Positions 1 to 9,487 of a DNA stretch of 64,000 nt are shown piece by piece. How positions within the stretch are numbered: position 1 is the stretch's first letter; the number at the start of each line of letters is the position of its first letter. The position numbers were made by a program, and so were the translations under genes. A model generated the notes under the pieces. It did not search any database, was not told where the DNA came from, and saw nothing but the letters and a program-made list of their open reading frames with translations. The stretch comes from Streptomyces filipinensis (GTDB lineage Bacteria > Actinomycetota > Actinomycetes > Streptomycetales > Streptomycetaceae). Where the stretch lies: positions 1,011,283-1,075,282 of the forward strand of contig NZ_BMTD01000001.1 of NCBI RefSeq assembly GCF_014649495.1, in the 5' to 3' direction.

Positions 1-1293
1 CAGGGTGCGGCCGACTTCGGCTGGTTCGCCTACTCCCCGCTGTCGGACGCGGTCCGCAGCCCGGGCATCGGCGCCGACATGTGGATCATGGGTCTGGCCT
101 TCTCCGGCTTCGGCACCATCCTCGGCGCGGTCAACTTCATCACCACGATCATCTGCATGCGTGCCCCGGGCATGACCATGTTCCGCATGCCGATCTTCGT
201 GTGGAACGTGCTGCTGACCGCCGTGCTGGTCCTGCTCGCCTTCCCGGTCCTCGCGGCCGCGCTGTTCGCCCTGGAGGCGGACCGCAAGTTCGGCGCCCAC
301 GTCTTCGACGCCGCGAACGGCGGAGCCCTGCTGTGGCAACACCTCTTCTGGTTCTTCGGCCATCCAGAGGTGTACATCATCGCCCTGCCGTTCTTCGGCA
401 TCATCAGCGAAGTCATCCCGGTCTTCTCCCGCAAGCCGATGTTCGGCTACATGGGTCTGATCGCCGCGACCATCGCGATCGCCGGTCTGTCCGTGACCGT
501 GTGGGCGCACCACATGTACGTCACCGGTGGTGTGCTGCTGCCGTTCTTCTCCTTCATGACGTTCCTGATCGCCGTCCCGACCGGGGTGAAGTTCTTCAAC
601 TGGATCGGCACCATGTGGAAGGGCTCGCTGTCCTTCGAGACGCCGATGCTCTGGGCGGTCGGCTTCCTGATCACCTTCACGTTCGGTGGTCTGACCGGCG
701 TCATCCTGGCCTCGCCGCCGATGGACTTCCACGTCTCCGACTCGTACTTCGTGGTGGCCCACTTCCACTACGTCGTCTTCGGTACCGTCGTCTTCGCGAT
801 GTTCTCCGGCTTCCACTTCTGGTGGCCGAAGATGACCGGCAAGATGCTGGACGAGCGCCTCGGCAAGATCACCTTCTGGACGCTGTTCGTCGGCTTCCAC
901 GGCACCTTCCTGGTCCAGCACTGGCTGGGCGCCGAGGGCATGCCGCGCCGCTACGCCGACTACCTGGCGGCCGACGGCTTCACCGCCCTGAACACGATCT
1001 CGACGATCAGCTCGTTCCTGCTCGGCCTGTCGATCCTGCCGTTCCTCTACAACGTCTGGAAGACGGCCAAGTACGGCAAGCCGGTGAACGTCGACGACCC
1101 GTGGGGCTACGGCCGTTCGCTGGAGTGGGCGACGTCCTGCCCGCCGCCGCGGCACAACTTCCTCACCCTGCCGCGGATCCGCAGCGAATCCCCGGCGTTC
1201 GACCTGCACCACCCTGAGATCGCCGCGCTCGAACAGCTTGAGCACGCCGGTCACGGCACCGCCATCGCGGGCAGCAAGGAGGCCGGCAAGTGA
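1..1293 (+). CDS. ctaD: Cytochrome c oxidase subunit I (3' part; 5' end outside window)
   Basis: This is the catalytic subunit of the aa3 terminal oxidase, which reduces oxygen at the heme a3/CuB centre in the membrane. The frame is open from base 1, so about 430 C-terminal residues are visible and the start lies outside. The HPEVY motif gives the CuB histidine and the cross-linked tyrosine, HHMYVTG gives the paired CuB histidines, and HFHYV gives the heme a3 and heme a ligands. Many hydrophobic helices surround them. The C-terminal tail is hydrophilic. The stop overlaps the GTG start of ctaF by four bases (GTGA), which implies translational coupling. Confidence 0.97.
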   Translation, partial: QGAADFGWFAYSPLSDAVRSPGIGADMWIMGLAFSGFGTILGAVNFITTIICMRAPGMTMFRMPIFVWNVLLTAVLVLLAFPVLAAALFALEADRKFGAHVFDAANGGALLWQHLFWFFGHPEVYIIALPFFGIISEVIPVFSRKPMFGYMGLIAATIAIAGLSVTVWAHHMYVTGGVLLPFFSFMTFLIAVPTGVKFFNWIGTMWKGSLSFETPMLWAVGFLITFTFGGLTGVILASPPMDFHVSDSYFVVAHFHYVVFGTVVFAMFSGFHFWWPKMTGKMLDERLGKITFWTLFVGFHGTFLVQHWLGAEGMPRRYADYLAADGFTALNTISTISSFLLGLSILPFLYNVWKTAKYGKPVNVDDPWGYGRSLEWATSCPPPRHNFLTLPRIRSESPAFDLHHPEIAALEQLEHAGHGTAIAGSKEAGK

Positions 1294-1688
1294 AGATCCA
1301 GGGTCGGATGTTCATCTGGCTGAGCGTCTTCATCCTGATCATGGCCATCGTGTATGGCGTGTGGTCGAAGGAGCCGGCCGGTACCACCGCACTCTTCCTG
1401 GCCTTCGGCCTGAGCGTCATGATCGGCTTCTACCTGGGCTTCACCGCCCGGCGGGTCGACGCGGGCGCCCAGGACGACAAGGAGGCCGACGTCGCGGACG
1501 ACGCGGGCGAGCTGGGCTTCTTCAGCCCGCACAGCTGGCAGCCGCTCATGCTGGGCTTCGGCGGTGCGATCGCCTTCCTCAGCATCGCGGTCGGCTGGTG
1601 GCTGATCTACTTCTCGGCCCCGTTCATCGTGATCGGCCTGTTCGGCTGGGTGTTCGAGTACTACCACGGTGAGAACCGCACCCAGTAG
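1290..1688 (+). CDS. ctaF: Cytochrome c oxidase subunit IV (actinobacterial CtaF)
   Basis: This is a small accessory subunit of the actinobacterial aa3 oxidase. It has 132 residues with hydrophobic segments near residues 6-24, 31-50 and 83-118, and a polar acidic loop between. It starts at GTG 1290, overlapping the ctaD stop by four bases. Family knowledge places CtaF directly behind CtaD or CtaC in actinomycetes, and the context matches. A strong hairpin follows at 1706-1745, so the oxidase transcript probably ends here. Confidence 0.93.
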   Translation: MKIQGRMFIWLSVFILIMAIVYGVWSKEPAGTTALFLAFGLSVMIGFYLGFTARRVDAGAQDDKEADVADDAGELGFFSPHSWQPLMLGFGGAIAFLSIAVGWWLIYFSAPFIVIGLFGWVFEYYHGENRTQ

Positions 1689-1705
1689 CACACGAGAGCG
1701 CGTCC

Positions 1706-1745
1706 CGGAAGCCCGGACCCCCCATCAGGAGGGTCCGGGCTTCCG
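1706..1745 (+). terminator. Rho-independent-type terminator after ctaF
   Basis: A 14-bp perfect stem (arms 1706-1719 and 1732-1745, CGGAAGCCCGGACC and its complement) encloses a 12-base loop and is followed by GCTTTTCC. It lies 17 bases after the ctaF stop codon. Confidence 0.85.
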
Positions 1746-1852
1746 GCTTTTCCGGCTGCCGCGCCCGCGGTCGTCCGTTCGGAGTCGTTCTTCTGCCGTA
1801 GTGTCGGTGACTCGTACGGATTACCTACCGCGCCACGGGGGTCGGCGTCTCA

Positions 1853-1858
1853 TAGCGT
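1853..1858 (+). promoter_or_regulatory. -10 element of a probable leaderless promoter
   Basis: TAGCGT lies six bases before the ATG at 1865. There is no Shine-Dalgarno sequence, so transcription probably starts at or next to the start codon. The -35 region is not clear. Confidence 0.5.
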
Positions 1859-1864
1859 GATCAT

Positions 1865-3124
1865 ATGAACCACACTCCGCGGACCCGCACCGTCGTCAGC
1901 TGCGCCCTGCTGGTGACCGTCCTCGGCGCGGGCGTCACCGCCTGCGGTTCGGACGGCAACCCCCTGTCGGCCCAGCCGTACGACGCAGCGGACCTCATCT
2001 CCTTCAACGGCCCCGCCGACGCGGGCAAGCGGGCCGACCCCGACAAGCCCCTGGAGGTCACCGTGGACGACGAGGGGCGCATCACCGACGTAACCGCCCA
2101 GGACGCCACAGGGCGCTATGTGACGGGCGAACTCACCGCCGACGGCAGTCGCTGGCACAGCACCTCCCCGCTGGCCGCCAACGCCCACTACACGGTCACG
2201 GTGAGCACCGAGGACGACGACGGCGAGCCGGGCCGCAAGGTCTACTCGTTCGACACCAGCAAGCCCAGCGGCAAGAAGCGCCTGAACGTCACCTTCGGGC
2301 CGGACGCGGGCCAGTACGGCGTCGGACAGCCCATCACCGCGCAACTCGACCAAGAGGTCAAGGACAAGGCCCAGCGCGCCATCGTGGAGCGCGCCCTCAA
2401 GGTGCAGTCCACACCGGCCGTGCCGGGCTCCTGGTACTGGGTGAGCGCCAAGGAACTCCACTACCGCCCGAAGGAGTACTGGCCCACGCACGCCACCGTC
2501 CAGGTGCACAGCAACCTGGACGGCGTCCGGATCAGCGACCGGCTGTGGGGCGGCAGGTCGAAGCCGCTGAAGATCACCACGGGCGAGCGGATCGAGGCCG
2601 TCACGGACGCCTCGGCGCACCAGCTGACGTTCTTCGAGAACGGCAAGGTGATCAACCAGGTGCCCGTCACCACCGGCAAGGCCGGCTACGAGACCCGCAA
2701 CGGCGTCAAGGTCGTCCTGGAAAAGCAGTACTTCGTACGAATGCGCGGGGTCACCGTCGGCATCGCCGAGGGCAGTTCCGACTCCTACGACCTGCCGGTC
2801 TACTACGCCACCCGGGTCACCTGGTCGGGCGAGTACGTCCACGCCGCACCCTGGTCCGTGGGCTCACAGGGCTACGCGAACGTCAGCCACGGCTGCACGG
2901 GCATGAGCACGGGCAACGCCGAATGGTTCTTCGACCACATCCACGAGGGGGACATCGTCAGGGTCGTCAACTCCAACGGCGACCCGATGGAACCCTTCGG
3001 CAACGGCTTCGGCGACTGGAACGTCGACTGGAAGAAGTGGCTCACGGGCAGCGCCCTGACCAACACCGCCCCCGACGGCCCGACCCCGCAGGACGCGCTG
3101 CGTCTCCGGCCGACAGCGGTGTGA
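1865..3124 (+). CDS. L,D-transpeptidase lipoprotein (YkuD domain)
   Basis: The protein makes 3-3 cross-links in peptidoglycan outside the membrane. It has 419 residues. The N-terminus is a lipoprotein signal with Cys27 in VTAC. Ig-like domains follow, as in mycobacterial LdtMt2, and a YkuD domain holds SHGCTGMS with catalytic Cys344. The usual residue after the cysteine in this motif is hydrophobic; here it is threonine. The gene sits between ctaF and ctaE but has its own promoter and is flanked by terminator-like sequence, so it need not be co-regulated with respiration. The start is ATG 1865, with no ribosome site but a -10 box six bases upstream. Confidence 0.92.
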   Translation: MNHTPRTRTVVSCALLVTVLGAGVTACGSDGNPLSAQPYDAADLISFNGPADAGKRADPDKPLEVTVDDEGRITDVTAQDATGRYVTGELTADGSRWHSTSPLAANAHYTVTVSTEDDDGEPGRKVYSFDTSKPSGKKRLNVTFGPDAGQYGVGQPITAQLDQEVKDKAQRAIVERALKVQSTPAVPGSWYWVSAKELHYRPKEYWPTHATVQVHSNLDGVRISDRLWGGRSKPLKITTGERIEAVTDASAHQLTFFENGKVINQVPVTTGKAGYETRNGVKVVLEKQYFVRMRGVTVGIAEGSSDSYDLPVYYATRVTWSGEYVHAAPWSVGSQGYANVSHGCTGMSTGNAEWFFDHIHEGDIVRVVNSNGDPMEPFGNGFGDWNVDWKKWLTGSALTNTAPDGPTPQDALRLRPTAV

Positions 3125-3130
3125 GGAGCA

Positions 3131-3215
3131 CCCCGAAGGGGCGCGGGGAGCGGGGCGGGCAGGCCCCGTCGGCCCGCACGCGCGCACGCTCCCGGCGCCC
3201 CGGGCCGCTAGGCGC
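3131..3215 (+). repeat. Dispersed GGGGCGCGGGG repeat, divergent copy
   Basis: Beginning seven bases after the transpeptidase stop, CCCCGAAGGGGCGCGGGG is followed by GC-rich sequence with CCCGCACGCGCGCACG. It resembles the copies at 21423, 29552, 31906 (minus strand) and 50382, but is less well conserved past the first 20 bases. The leading part can fold into a short hairpin. Confidence 0.5.
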
Positions 3216-3609
3216 CCACCAGCCGCTTCTGACGCAGCAGACCAGCCAGCGCGGACGCGAACTCCACCGGGTCCACCGGCAGGGTCACGGCGGCGTCGGC
3301 GCGGCTCCACGTGGCCAGCCACGCATCCTGCGGCCGCCCCATGAGAAGAAGCACCGGCGGGCAGTTGAACACCTCGTCCTTGATCTGCCGGCACACCCCC
3401 ATGCCGCCCATCGGCACGGCCTCCCCGTCCAGCACGCACGCGTCGATGCCGCCCCGGTCCAGCTCGCGCAGCACCGCCTCGGGCGTCGCACACTCCACGA
3501 ACTCGACCAGGGGGACGTCGGGGGCCGGCCTGCGGCCGGAGGCCAGCCGTACTTGTTCACGGGTGTTGGAGTCGTCGCTGTAGACCAGCACCGTGGCGGT
3601 CGGCTGCAT
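3208..3609 (-). CDS. Response-regulator receiver-like protein
   Basis: This is a single-domain protein of 133 residues with a receiver-like fold. The acidic pair Asp12-Asp13 and a candidate phospho-acceptor Asp61 (CVLDGEA) are present. The conserved lysine usually seen in an LxKP motif is absent: the matching segment reads VTLPVDP. There is no output domain. The gene lies between the L,D-transpeptidase (convergent) and ctaE (divergent) and is recalled at this position in S. coelicolor. It may be an atypical receiver that binds a partner without phosphorylation; the partner is unknown. The start is ATG 3609. Confidence 0.75.
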   Translation of the reverse strand: MQPTATVLVYSDDSNTREQVRLASGRRPAPDVPLVEFVECATPEAVLRELDRGGIDACVLDGEAVPMGGMGVCRQIKDEVFNCPPVLLLMGRPQDAWLATWSRADAAVTLPVDPVEFASALAGLLRQKRLVGA

Positions 3610-3764
3610 TGTTCCTCCGGGACGTCAGCGTCGTACGGACGGGACGGACAGGGCCGTTCGGGCGGATGTTACTCCCGTCGAAGTTCCCATGAACACCACG
3701 TCAACACCGCTTCCGCGGGGGGCAACACTCCGAACGGCACCCCCCGGAGTGAGGGCGGGATAAG

Positions 3765-3785
3765 CGACCGACATAATGTCGGTCG
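3765..3785. promoter_or_regulatory. Perfect palindrome overlapping the ctaE start codon
   Basis: The arms CGACCGACAT (3765-3774) and ATGTCGGTCG (3776-3785) are exact reverse complements around one central A. The ctaE ATG is the first triplet of the right arm. No Shine-Dalgarno sequence lies at normal distance. This could be an operator at the start of a short-leader transcript, or an RNA hairpin masking the start. Confidence 0.6.
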
Positions 3786-4396
3786 TGGCGACAGCAACGA
3801 CAGTAGAAACCGGGCACGCGCACCCGTCGGTCAACCGGCCGAACCTCACCAGCGTCGGAACCATCATCTGGCTGAGTTCCGAGCTGATGTTCTTCGCGGC
3901 CCTCTTCGCGATGTACTTCACCCTCCGGTCGGTGACCGGACCGGATCACTGGAAGGAGATGGCGCACGCGCTGAACGTGCCCTTCTCCGCGACGAACACC
4001 ACGATCCTGGTGCTCTCCTCCCTCACCTGCCAGCTCGGCGTGTTCGCGGCCGAGCGCGGCGATGTGAAGAAGCTCCGTGGCTGGTTCATCCTCACCTTCA
4101 TCATGGGTGCGATCTTCATCGGCGGTCAGATCTACGAGTACACGGAGCTGGTGAAGAAGGACGGCATCTCGCTGTCCTCCGACCCGTACGGCTCGGTGTT
4201 CTACCTGACCACCGGCTTCCACGGCCTGCACGTGACGGGCGGCCTCATCGCCTTCCTGCTGGTCCTCGGCCGCACGTACATGGCCAAGAGGTTCACCCAC
4301 GAGCAGGCGACCGCCGCCATCGTCGTGTCCTACTACTGGCACTTCGTCGATGTGGTCTGGATCGGCCTCTTCGCCACGATCTACCTGATCAAGTAG
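3776..4396 (+). CDS. ctaE: Cytochrome c oxidase subunit III
   Basis: This is the non-catalytic membrane subunit of the aa3 oxidase. The 206 residues fit the short actinobacterial form with five transmembrane helices ([64 protein letters not shown] and the C-terminal helix). The conserved acidic residue in SSELMFF and the FHGLHV histidines are visible. It is followed 62 bases later by qcrC, so ctaE-qcrC-qcrA-qcrB is likely one unit, as in other actinomycetes. The start is ATG 3776 without a ribosome site and inside a perfect palindrome. GTG 3785 is an alternative start but also lacks a ribosome site. Confidence 0.95.
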   Translation: MSVVATATTVETGHAHPSVNRPNLTSVGTIIWLSSELMFFAALFAMYFTLRSVTGPDHWKEMAHALNVPFSATNTTILVLSSLTCQLGVFAAERGDVKKLRGWFILTFIMGAIFIGGQIYEYTELVKKDGISLSSDPYGSVFYLTTGFHGLHVTGGLIAFLLVLGRTYMAKRFTHEQATAAIVVSYYWHFVDVVWIGLFATIYLIK

Positions 4397-4458
4397 CGGG
4401 ACCGTCTCCCGCACATCCAGAAGCACCGACGCAGAAGATCCTGACACCGGGGTAATCC

Positions 4459-5271
4459 GTGAAAAAGCTCTCCGCACGACGACGCCATCCGCTGGCGGCG
4501 GTCGTCGTCCTACTCCTCGCGCTGGCGGCCACTGGGGGGCTGTACGCCGCGTTCGCACCCGCGGGCAAGGCGCAGGCCGATGATTCCGCCCAGTCCCTGA
4601 CCATCAAGGAGGGCAAGAAGCTCTACGAGGTCGGCTGCGCCAGCTGCCACGGCACCGGTGGCCAGGGTTCCTCCGACGGACCCAGCCTGGTCGGCGTGGG
4701 TGCCGCGGCCGTGGACTTCCAGGTCGGCACCGGCCGTATGCCCGCGGCCACCTCGCAGGGCGCCCAGGTCCCGCGCAAGAAGGTCGTCTACAACCAGACG
4801 CAGATCGACCAGCTCGCCGCCTACATCGCCTCGCTGGGTGCCGGCCCGAACGTGCCCACCAAGGAGCAGTACGGCCCGGACGGTGCGGACATCGCCAAGG
4901 GTGGCGAGCTGTTCCGCACCAACTGCGCGCAGTGCCACAACTTCACCGGCAAGGGCGGTGCCCTGACCAAGGGCAAGTACGCGCCCACGCTGGAGGGCGT
5001 CGACCCGAAGCACATCTACGAGGCCATGCAGACCGGCCCGCAGAACATGCCGTCCTTCCCCGACACCACGCTGTCGGAAAAGAACAAGAAGGACATCATC
5101 GCGTACCTGCACTCGGTCGACAGCAGCGAGACGACGAATCCTGGCGGTCTTGAGCTGGGCGGCCTCGGGCCGGTCAGCGAGGGTCTGTTCGCCTGGATCT
5201 TCGGCCTCGGCGCGCTGATCGCCGTCGCCGTCTGGGTCGCCGCTCGGACCGCAAAGGCCAAGAAGTCATGA
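4459..5271 (+). CDS. qcrC: Cytochrome bc1 complex diheme cytochrome c subunit
   Basis: This is the electron carrier from the Rieske/cyt b core straight to oxidase, replacing soluble cytochrome c. It has 270 residues with an N-terminal membrane anchor (about 11-32), two heme c sites, CASCH at 60-64 and CAQCH at 156-160, and a C-terminal transmembrane helix (about 242-263). Two heme motifs and a C-terminal anchor are diagnostic of the actinobacterial QcrC. The start is GTG 4459. The stop overlaps the qcrA start (ATGA). Confidence 0.97.
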   Translation: MKKLSARRRHPLAAVVVLLLALAATGGLYAAFAPAGKAQADDSAQSLTIKEGKKLYEVGCASCHGTGGQGSSDGPSLVGVGAAAVDFQVGTGRMPAATSQGAQVPRKKVVYNQTQIDQLAAYIASLGAGPNVPTKEQYGPDGADIAKGGELFRTNCAQCHNFTGKGGALTKGKYAPTLEGVDPKHIYEAMQTGPQNMPSFPDTTLSEKNKKDIIAYLHSVDSSETTNPGGLELGGLGPVSEGLFAWIFGLGALIAVAVWVAARTAKAKKS

Positions 5272-6326
5272 GTAGCCAAGACATTCCAGAAGAGAACCTG
5301 CCCGCAGAGCAGGACCACGCACACGGCGCGGTAGGGGTCGCGGACGAGGAGAACCCGTTCGCCGACCCGGGGCTGCCGCCTCACGAGCACCGGATCCAGG
5401 ACATCGACGAGCGGGCCGCCAAGCGGTCCGAGCGCATGGTGGCCCTCCTGTTCACGGTGTCGATGCTGGCCACCATCGGCTTCATCGTCGCCTACCTGGT
5501 GATCCCGAACGACAAGTCGATCTTCGTCTTCCCGATCGGTCACATCAGCGCGATGAACTTCGCGCTGGGTCTGACCCTCGGTGCGGCGCTGTTCTGCATC
5601 GGCGCGGGCGCGGTCCACTGGGCCCGCACCCTGATGTCCGACGTGGAGGTCGCCGACGACCGTCACGCGATCGCGGCCTCGCCCGAGGTCCGTGCGAAGG
5701 TCCACGCGGACTTCCGCCAGGGCGCCAAGGAGTCGGCGATCGGCCGCCGCGGCCTGATCCGCACCACGATGTTCGGCGCGCTGGCCCTGGTGCCGCTCTC
5801 CGGCGTCATGCTGCTCGGCGGCCTGGGCCCGAAGCCCGGGACCATGCTCCGGCACACCCTGTGGGCCAAGGGCAAGCGCCTGATCAACATGAACACCAAC
5901 CAGCCGCTGCGTCCCGAGGACGTCGCGGTCGGCTCCCTCACCTTCGCCAAGCCCGACGGGCTGGAGGAGACCGACGAGGACTTCCAGAACGAGATCGCCA
6001 AGGCCGCGCTGATGATCGTCCGGCTGCAGCCGGACAACATCAAGGACAAGCGCGAGCTCGACTGGTCGCACGAGGGCATCGTCGCCTTCTCGAAGATCTG
6101 CACCCACGTCGGCTGCCCGATCTCGCTGTACGAGCAGCAGACGCACCACGTGCTGTGCCCGTGCCACCAGTCCACCTTCGACCTCTCCGACGGCGCCCGA
6201 GTGATCTTCGGCCCCGCCGGCCACGCCCTGCCGCAGCTGCACATCGGCGTGGACAGTGACGGTTACCTCCAGGCGCTCGGCGACTTCGAGGAGCCCGTCG
6301 GTCCTGCATTCTGGGAGCGCGGATGA
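5268..6326 (+). CDS. qcrA: Rieske iron-sulfur subunit of the bcc complex
   Basis: The protein takes electrons from quinol at the outer membrane face. It has 352 residues and three transmembrane helices (about 57-80, 97-118 and 163-186) before the Rieske domain. The 2Fe-2S ligands are Cys278 and His280 (CTHVGC) and Cys297 and His300 (CPCH); Cys283 and Cys299 can form the structural disulfide. A twin arginine (GRRGLIR, about 159-165) just precedes the third helix, matching published work on S. coelicolor QcrA, where the last segment uses the Tat pathway. It overlaps qcrC and qcrB by four bases each. Confidence 0.97.
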   Translation: MSSQDIPEENLPAEQDHAHGAVGVADEENPFADPGLPPHEHRIQDIDERAAKRSERMVALLFTVSMLATIGFIVAYLVIPNDKSIFVFPIGHISAMNFALGLTLGAALFCIGAGAVHWARTLMSDVEVADDRHAIAASPEVRAKVHADFRQGAKESAIGRRGLIRTTMFGALALVPLSGVMLLGGLGPKPGTMLRHTLWAKGKRLINMNTNQPLRPEDVAVGSLTFAKPDGLEETDEDFQNEIAKAALMIVRLQPDNIKDKRELDWSHEGIVAFSKICTHVGCPISLYEQQTHHVLCPCHQSTFDLSDGARVIFGPAGHALPQLHIGVDSDGYLQALGDFEEPVGPAFWERG

Positions 6327-7960
6327 GTACTGCAGCGAACGAGACGCCCCGCTCGCGCGGGAAGGCACCGGCCGGCGAGCGGATCGCCGACTGGGCCGAC
6401 GGCCGGCTCGGGATCTACTCCCTGGCCAAGTCCAACATGCGCAAGATCTTCCCCGACCACTGGTCGTTCATGCTGGGCGAAGTGTGCATGTACAGCTTCA
6501 TCATCATCATCCTCACGGGTGTCTATCTGACGCTGTTCTTCCACCCGTCGATGAACGAGGTGGAGTACCACGGCAGCTATGTCCCGCTGCAGGGACAGCT
6601 GATGTCCGAGGCGTTCAACTCGACCCTGCACATCTCCTTCGACGTGCGCGGTGGTCTGCTCGTCCGGCAGATCCACCACTGGGCCGCGCTGATCTTCCTC
6701 GCCGGCATGTTCGTGCACATGATGCGCGTGTTCTTCACCGGCGCGTTCCGCAAGCCGCGTGAGATCAACTGGCTGTTCGGCTTCCTGCTGTTCGTCCTCG
6801 GCATGTTCACCGGCTTCACCGGTTACTCGCTGCCGGACGACCTGCTCTCCGGCACCGGTGTCCGCTTCACCGAGGGCGCGATCCTGTCGATGCCGATCGT
6901 CGGCACGTACATCTCGATGTTCCTCTTCGGCGGCGAGTTCCCCGGCCACGACTTCGTCGCCCGGTTCTACTCGATCCACATCCTGCTGCTGCCGGGCATC
7001 ATGCTCGGCCTGATGGTGGCGCACCTGATCCTGGTCTTCTACCACAAGCACACGCAGTTCGCGGGTCCCGGAAAGACCGAGAAGAACGTCGTCGGCATGC
7101 CGCTGCTGCCGGTGTACATGGCGAAGGCCGGAGGCTTCTTCTTCCTGGTCTTCGGTGTCATCGCGGCCATCGCGGCGGTCGCCCAGATCAACCCGATCTG
7201 GGCCATGGGCCCCTACCGCCCGGACCAGGTGTCCACCGGCGCCCAGCCCGACTGGTACATGGGCTTCGCCGAGGGTCTGGTCCGCTACATGCCGGGCTGG
7301 GAGATCAACTTCTGGGGTCACACGCTCGTCCTGGGTGTGTTCATCCCGCTGGTGCTCTTCGGTCTCGTCCTGGCGGCGATCGCGGTCTACCCGTTCATCG
7401 AGTCCTGGGTCACCGGCGACAAGAGCGAGCACCACATCCTGGACCGCCCGCGCAACGCCCCGACCCGCACCGCGTTCGGTGTCGCCTGGGTGACGGTCTA
7501 CATGATCGGCCTGGTCGGCGGTGGCAACGACCTGTGGGCCACCCACTTCCACCTGTCGATCAACGCCGTCACCTGGTTCGTCCGGATCGGCTTCTTCGCC
7601 GGACCGGTCATCGCGTTCATCGTCACCAAGCGGATCTGCCTCGGCCTGCAGCGCCGCGACCGCGACAAGGTGCTGCACGGTCGGGAGACCGGCATCATCA
7701 AGCGCCTGCCGCACGGTGAGTTCATCGAGGTGCACGAGCCGCTCAGCCAGGAGCAGCTGCACACCCTCACCGCTCACCACCAGTACGAGCCGGCCGAGAT
7801 CGGCCCGACCGTCGACGAGAACGGTGTCGAGCGCAAGGTCGGAGCCTCGGAGAAGCTCCGGGCGAAGCTGTCCCACGCCTACTACGGCGAGGACAACCAG
7901 ATCCCGAAGCCGACCGTCGAGGAGTACAAGGAGATCACGAGCGGCCACGGCCACCACTGA
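6323..7960 (+). CDS. qcrB: Cytochrome b subunit of the bcc complex
   Basis: This is the quinol-oxidising membrane core with two b hemes. The 545 residues include the long C-terminal extension of actinobacterial QcrB. The helix IHHWAALIFLAGMFVHMMRVF carries heme-ligand histidines, and a second histidine pair lies in FYSIHILLLPG and GLMVAHLILVFYHKH. The Qo-site PDWY motif occurs in QPDWYMGFAEG. The ATG 6323 overlaps the qcrA stop. A strong hairpin at 7984-8018 ends the unit. Confidence 0.97.
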   Translation: MSTAANETPRSRGKAPAGERIADWADGRLGIYSLAKSNMRKIFPDHWSFMLGEVCMYSFIIIILTGVYLTLFFHPSMNEVEYHGSYVPLQGQLMSEAFNSTLHISFDVRGGLLVRQIHHWAALIFLAGMFVHMMRVFFTGAFRKPREINWLFGFLLFVLGMFTGFTGYSLPDDLLSGTGVRFTEGAILSMPIVGTYISMFLFGGEFPGHDFVARFYSIHILLLPGIMLGLMVAHLILVFYHKHTQFAGPGKTEKNVVGMPLLPVYMAKAGGFFFLVFGVIAAIAAVAQINPIWAMGPYRPDQVSTGAQPDWYMGFAEGLVRYMPGWEINFWGHTLVLGVFIPLVLFGLVLAAIAVYPFIESWVTGDKSEHHILDRPRNAPTRTAFGVAWVTVYMIGLVGGGNDLWATHFHLSINAVTWFVRIGFFAGPVIAFIVTKRICLGLQRRDRDKVLHGRETGIIKRLPHGEFIEVHEPLSQEQLHTLTAHHQYEPAEIGPTVDENGVERKVGASEKLRAKLSHAYYGEDNQIPKPTVEEYKEITSGHGHH

Positions 7961-7983
7961 TCCCGGCGTCGCCACGCCACGCT

Positions 7984-8018
7984 GAAGGGCCCCGTCCGGG
8001 TTGCGGACGGGGCCCTTC
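7984..8018 (+). terminator. Terminator after qcrB
   Basis: A 15-bp perfect stem (GAAGGGCCCCGTCCG, 7984-7998, with 8004-8018) encloses a five-base loop, 23 bases after the qcrB stop. Confidence 0.9.
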
Positions 8019-8083
8019 GCCGTGCCCGGGGCTGGATAGGGTGGGATCACACTGTTCTGGCACCACACACCCAGGAGCGGCTT

Positions 8084-9148
<1,065 letters not shown>

Positions 9149-9221
9149 CGTTCACCGGCGGTCGTCCCGCGATCCGGACGCGGGTTGCGGGACGACGATC
9201 GTTTCCCGTACGTTCCTGTAC

Positions 9222-9346
9222 CAGGTCATGAGTGACAGTCATTCGGCCCCGGCCGGCTGTCCGGCAACCCTCCGTCCGTGGCGGGGTGCCCCGGGTGAAG
9301 ACCAGGCCGTAGGCAGCGAGGTCTACGGCAAGCGCGGACCCCTCGT
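9222..9346 (+). promoter_or_regulatory. SAM-IV riboswitch
   Basis: The sequence GGTCATGAGTGACAG, then CCGGCAACCCTCC, GGCGGGGTGCCCCGGGTGA, GACCAGG and GGCAAGCGCGG reproduces the conserved blocks of the actinobacterial SAM-IV aptamer in order. The first GGTC can pair with GACC at about 9299-9302. The element lies about 140 bases upstream of an aminotransferase gene that fits sulfur metabolism. The mode of control is not evident from sequence. Confidence 0.85.
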
Positions 9347-9487
9347 GCGCTTCTGAGTGAGCGCAGGGCCAGGGGTCCTGGTCATCGAGGGAGCCTTCCG
9401 TGAGCAAGCGAATGCGATAGGGCCGCAGAGCCCCGCCTCCGCACACCCCTTTTCTCACTCCTTCCTTCGCCTCACGGGAGCTCACCC

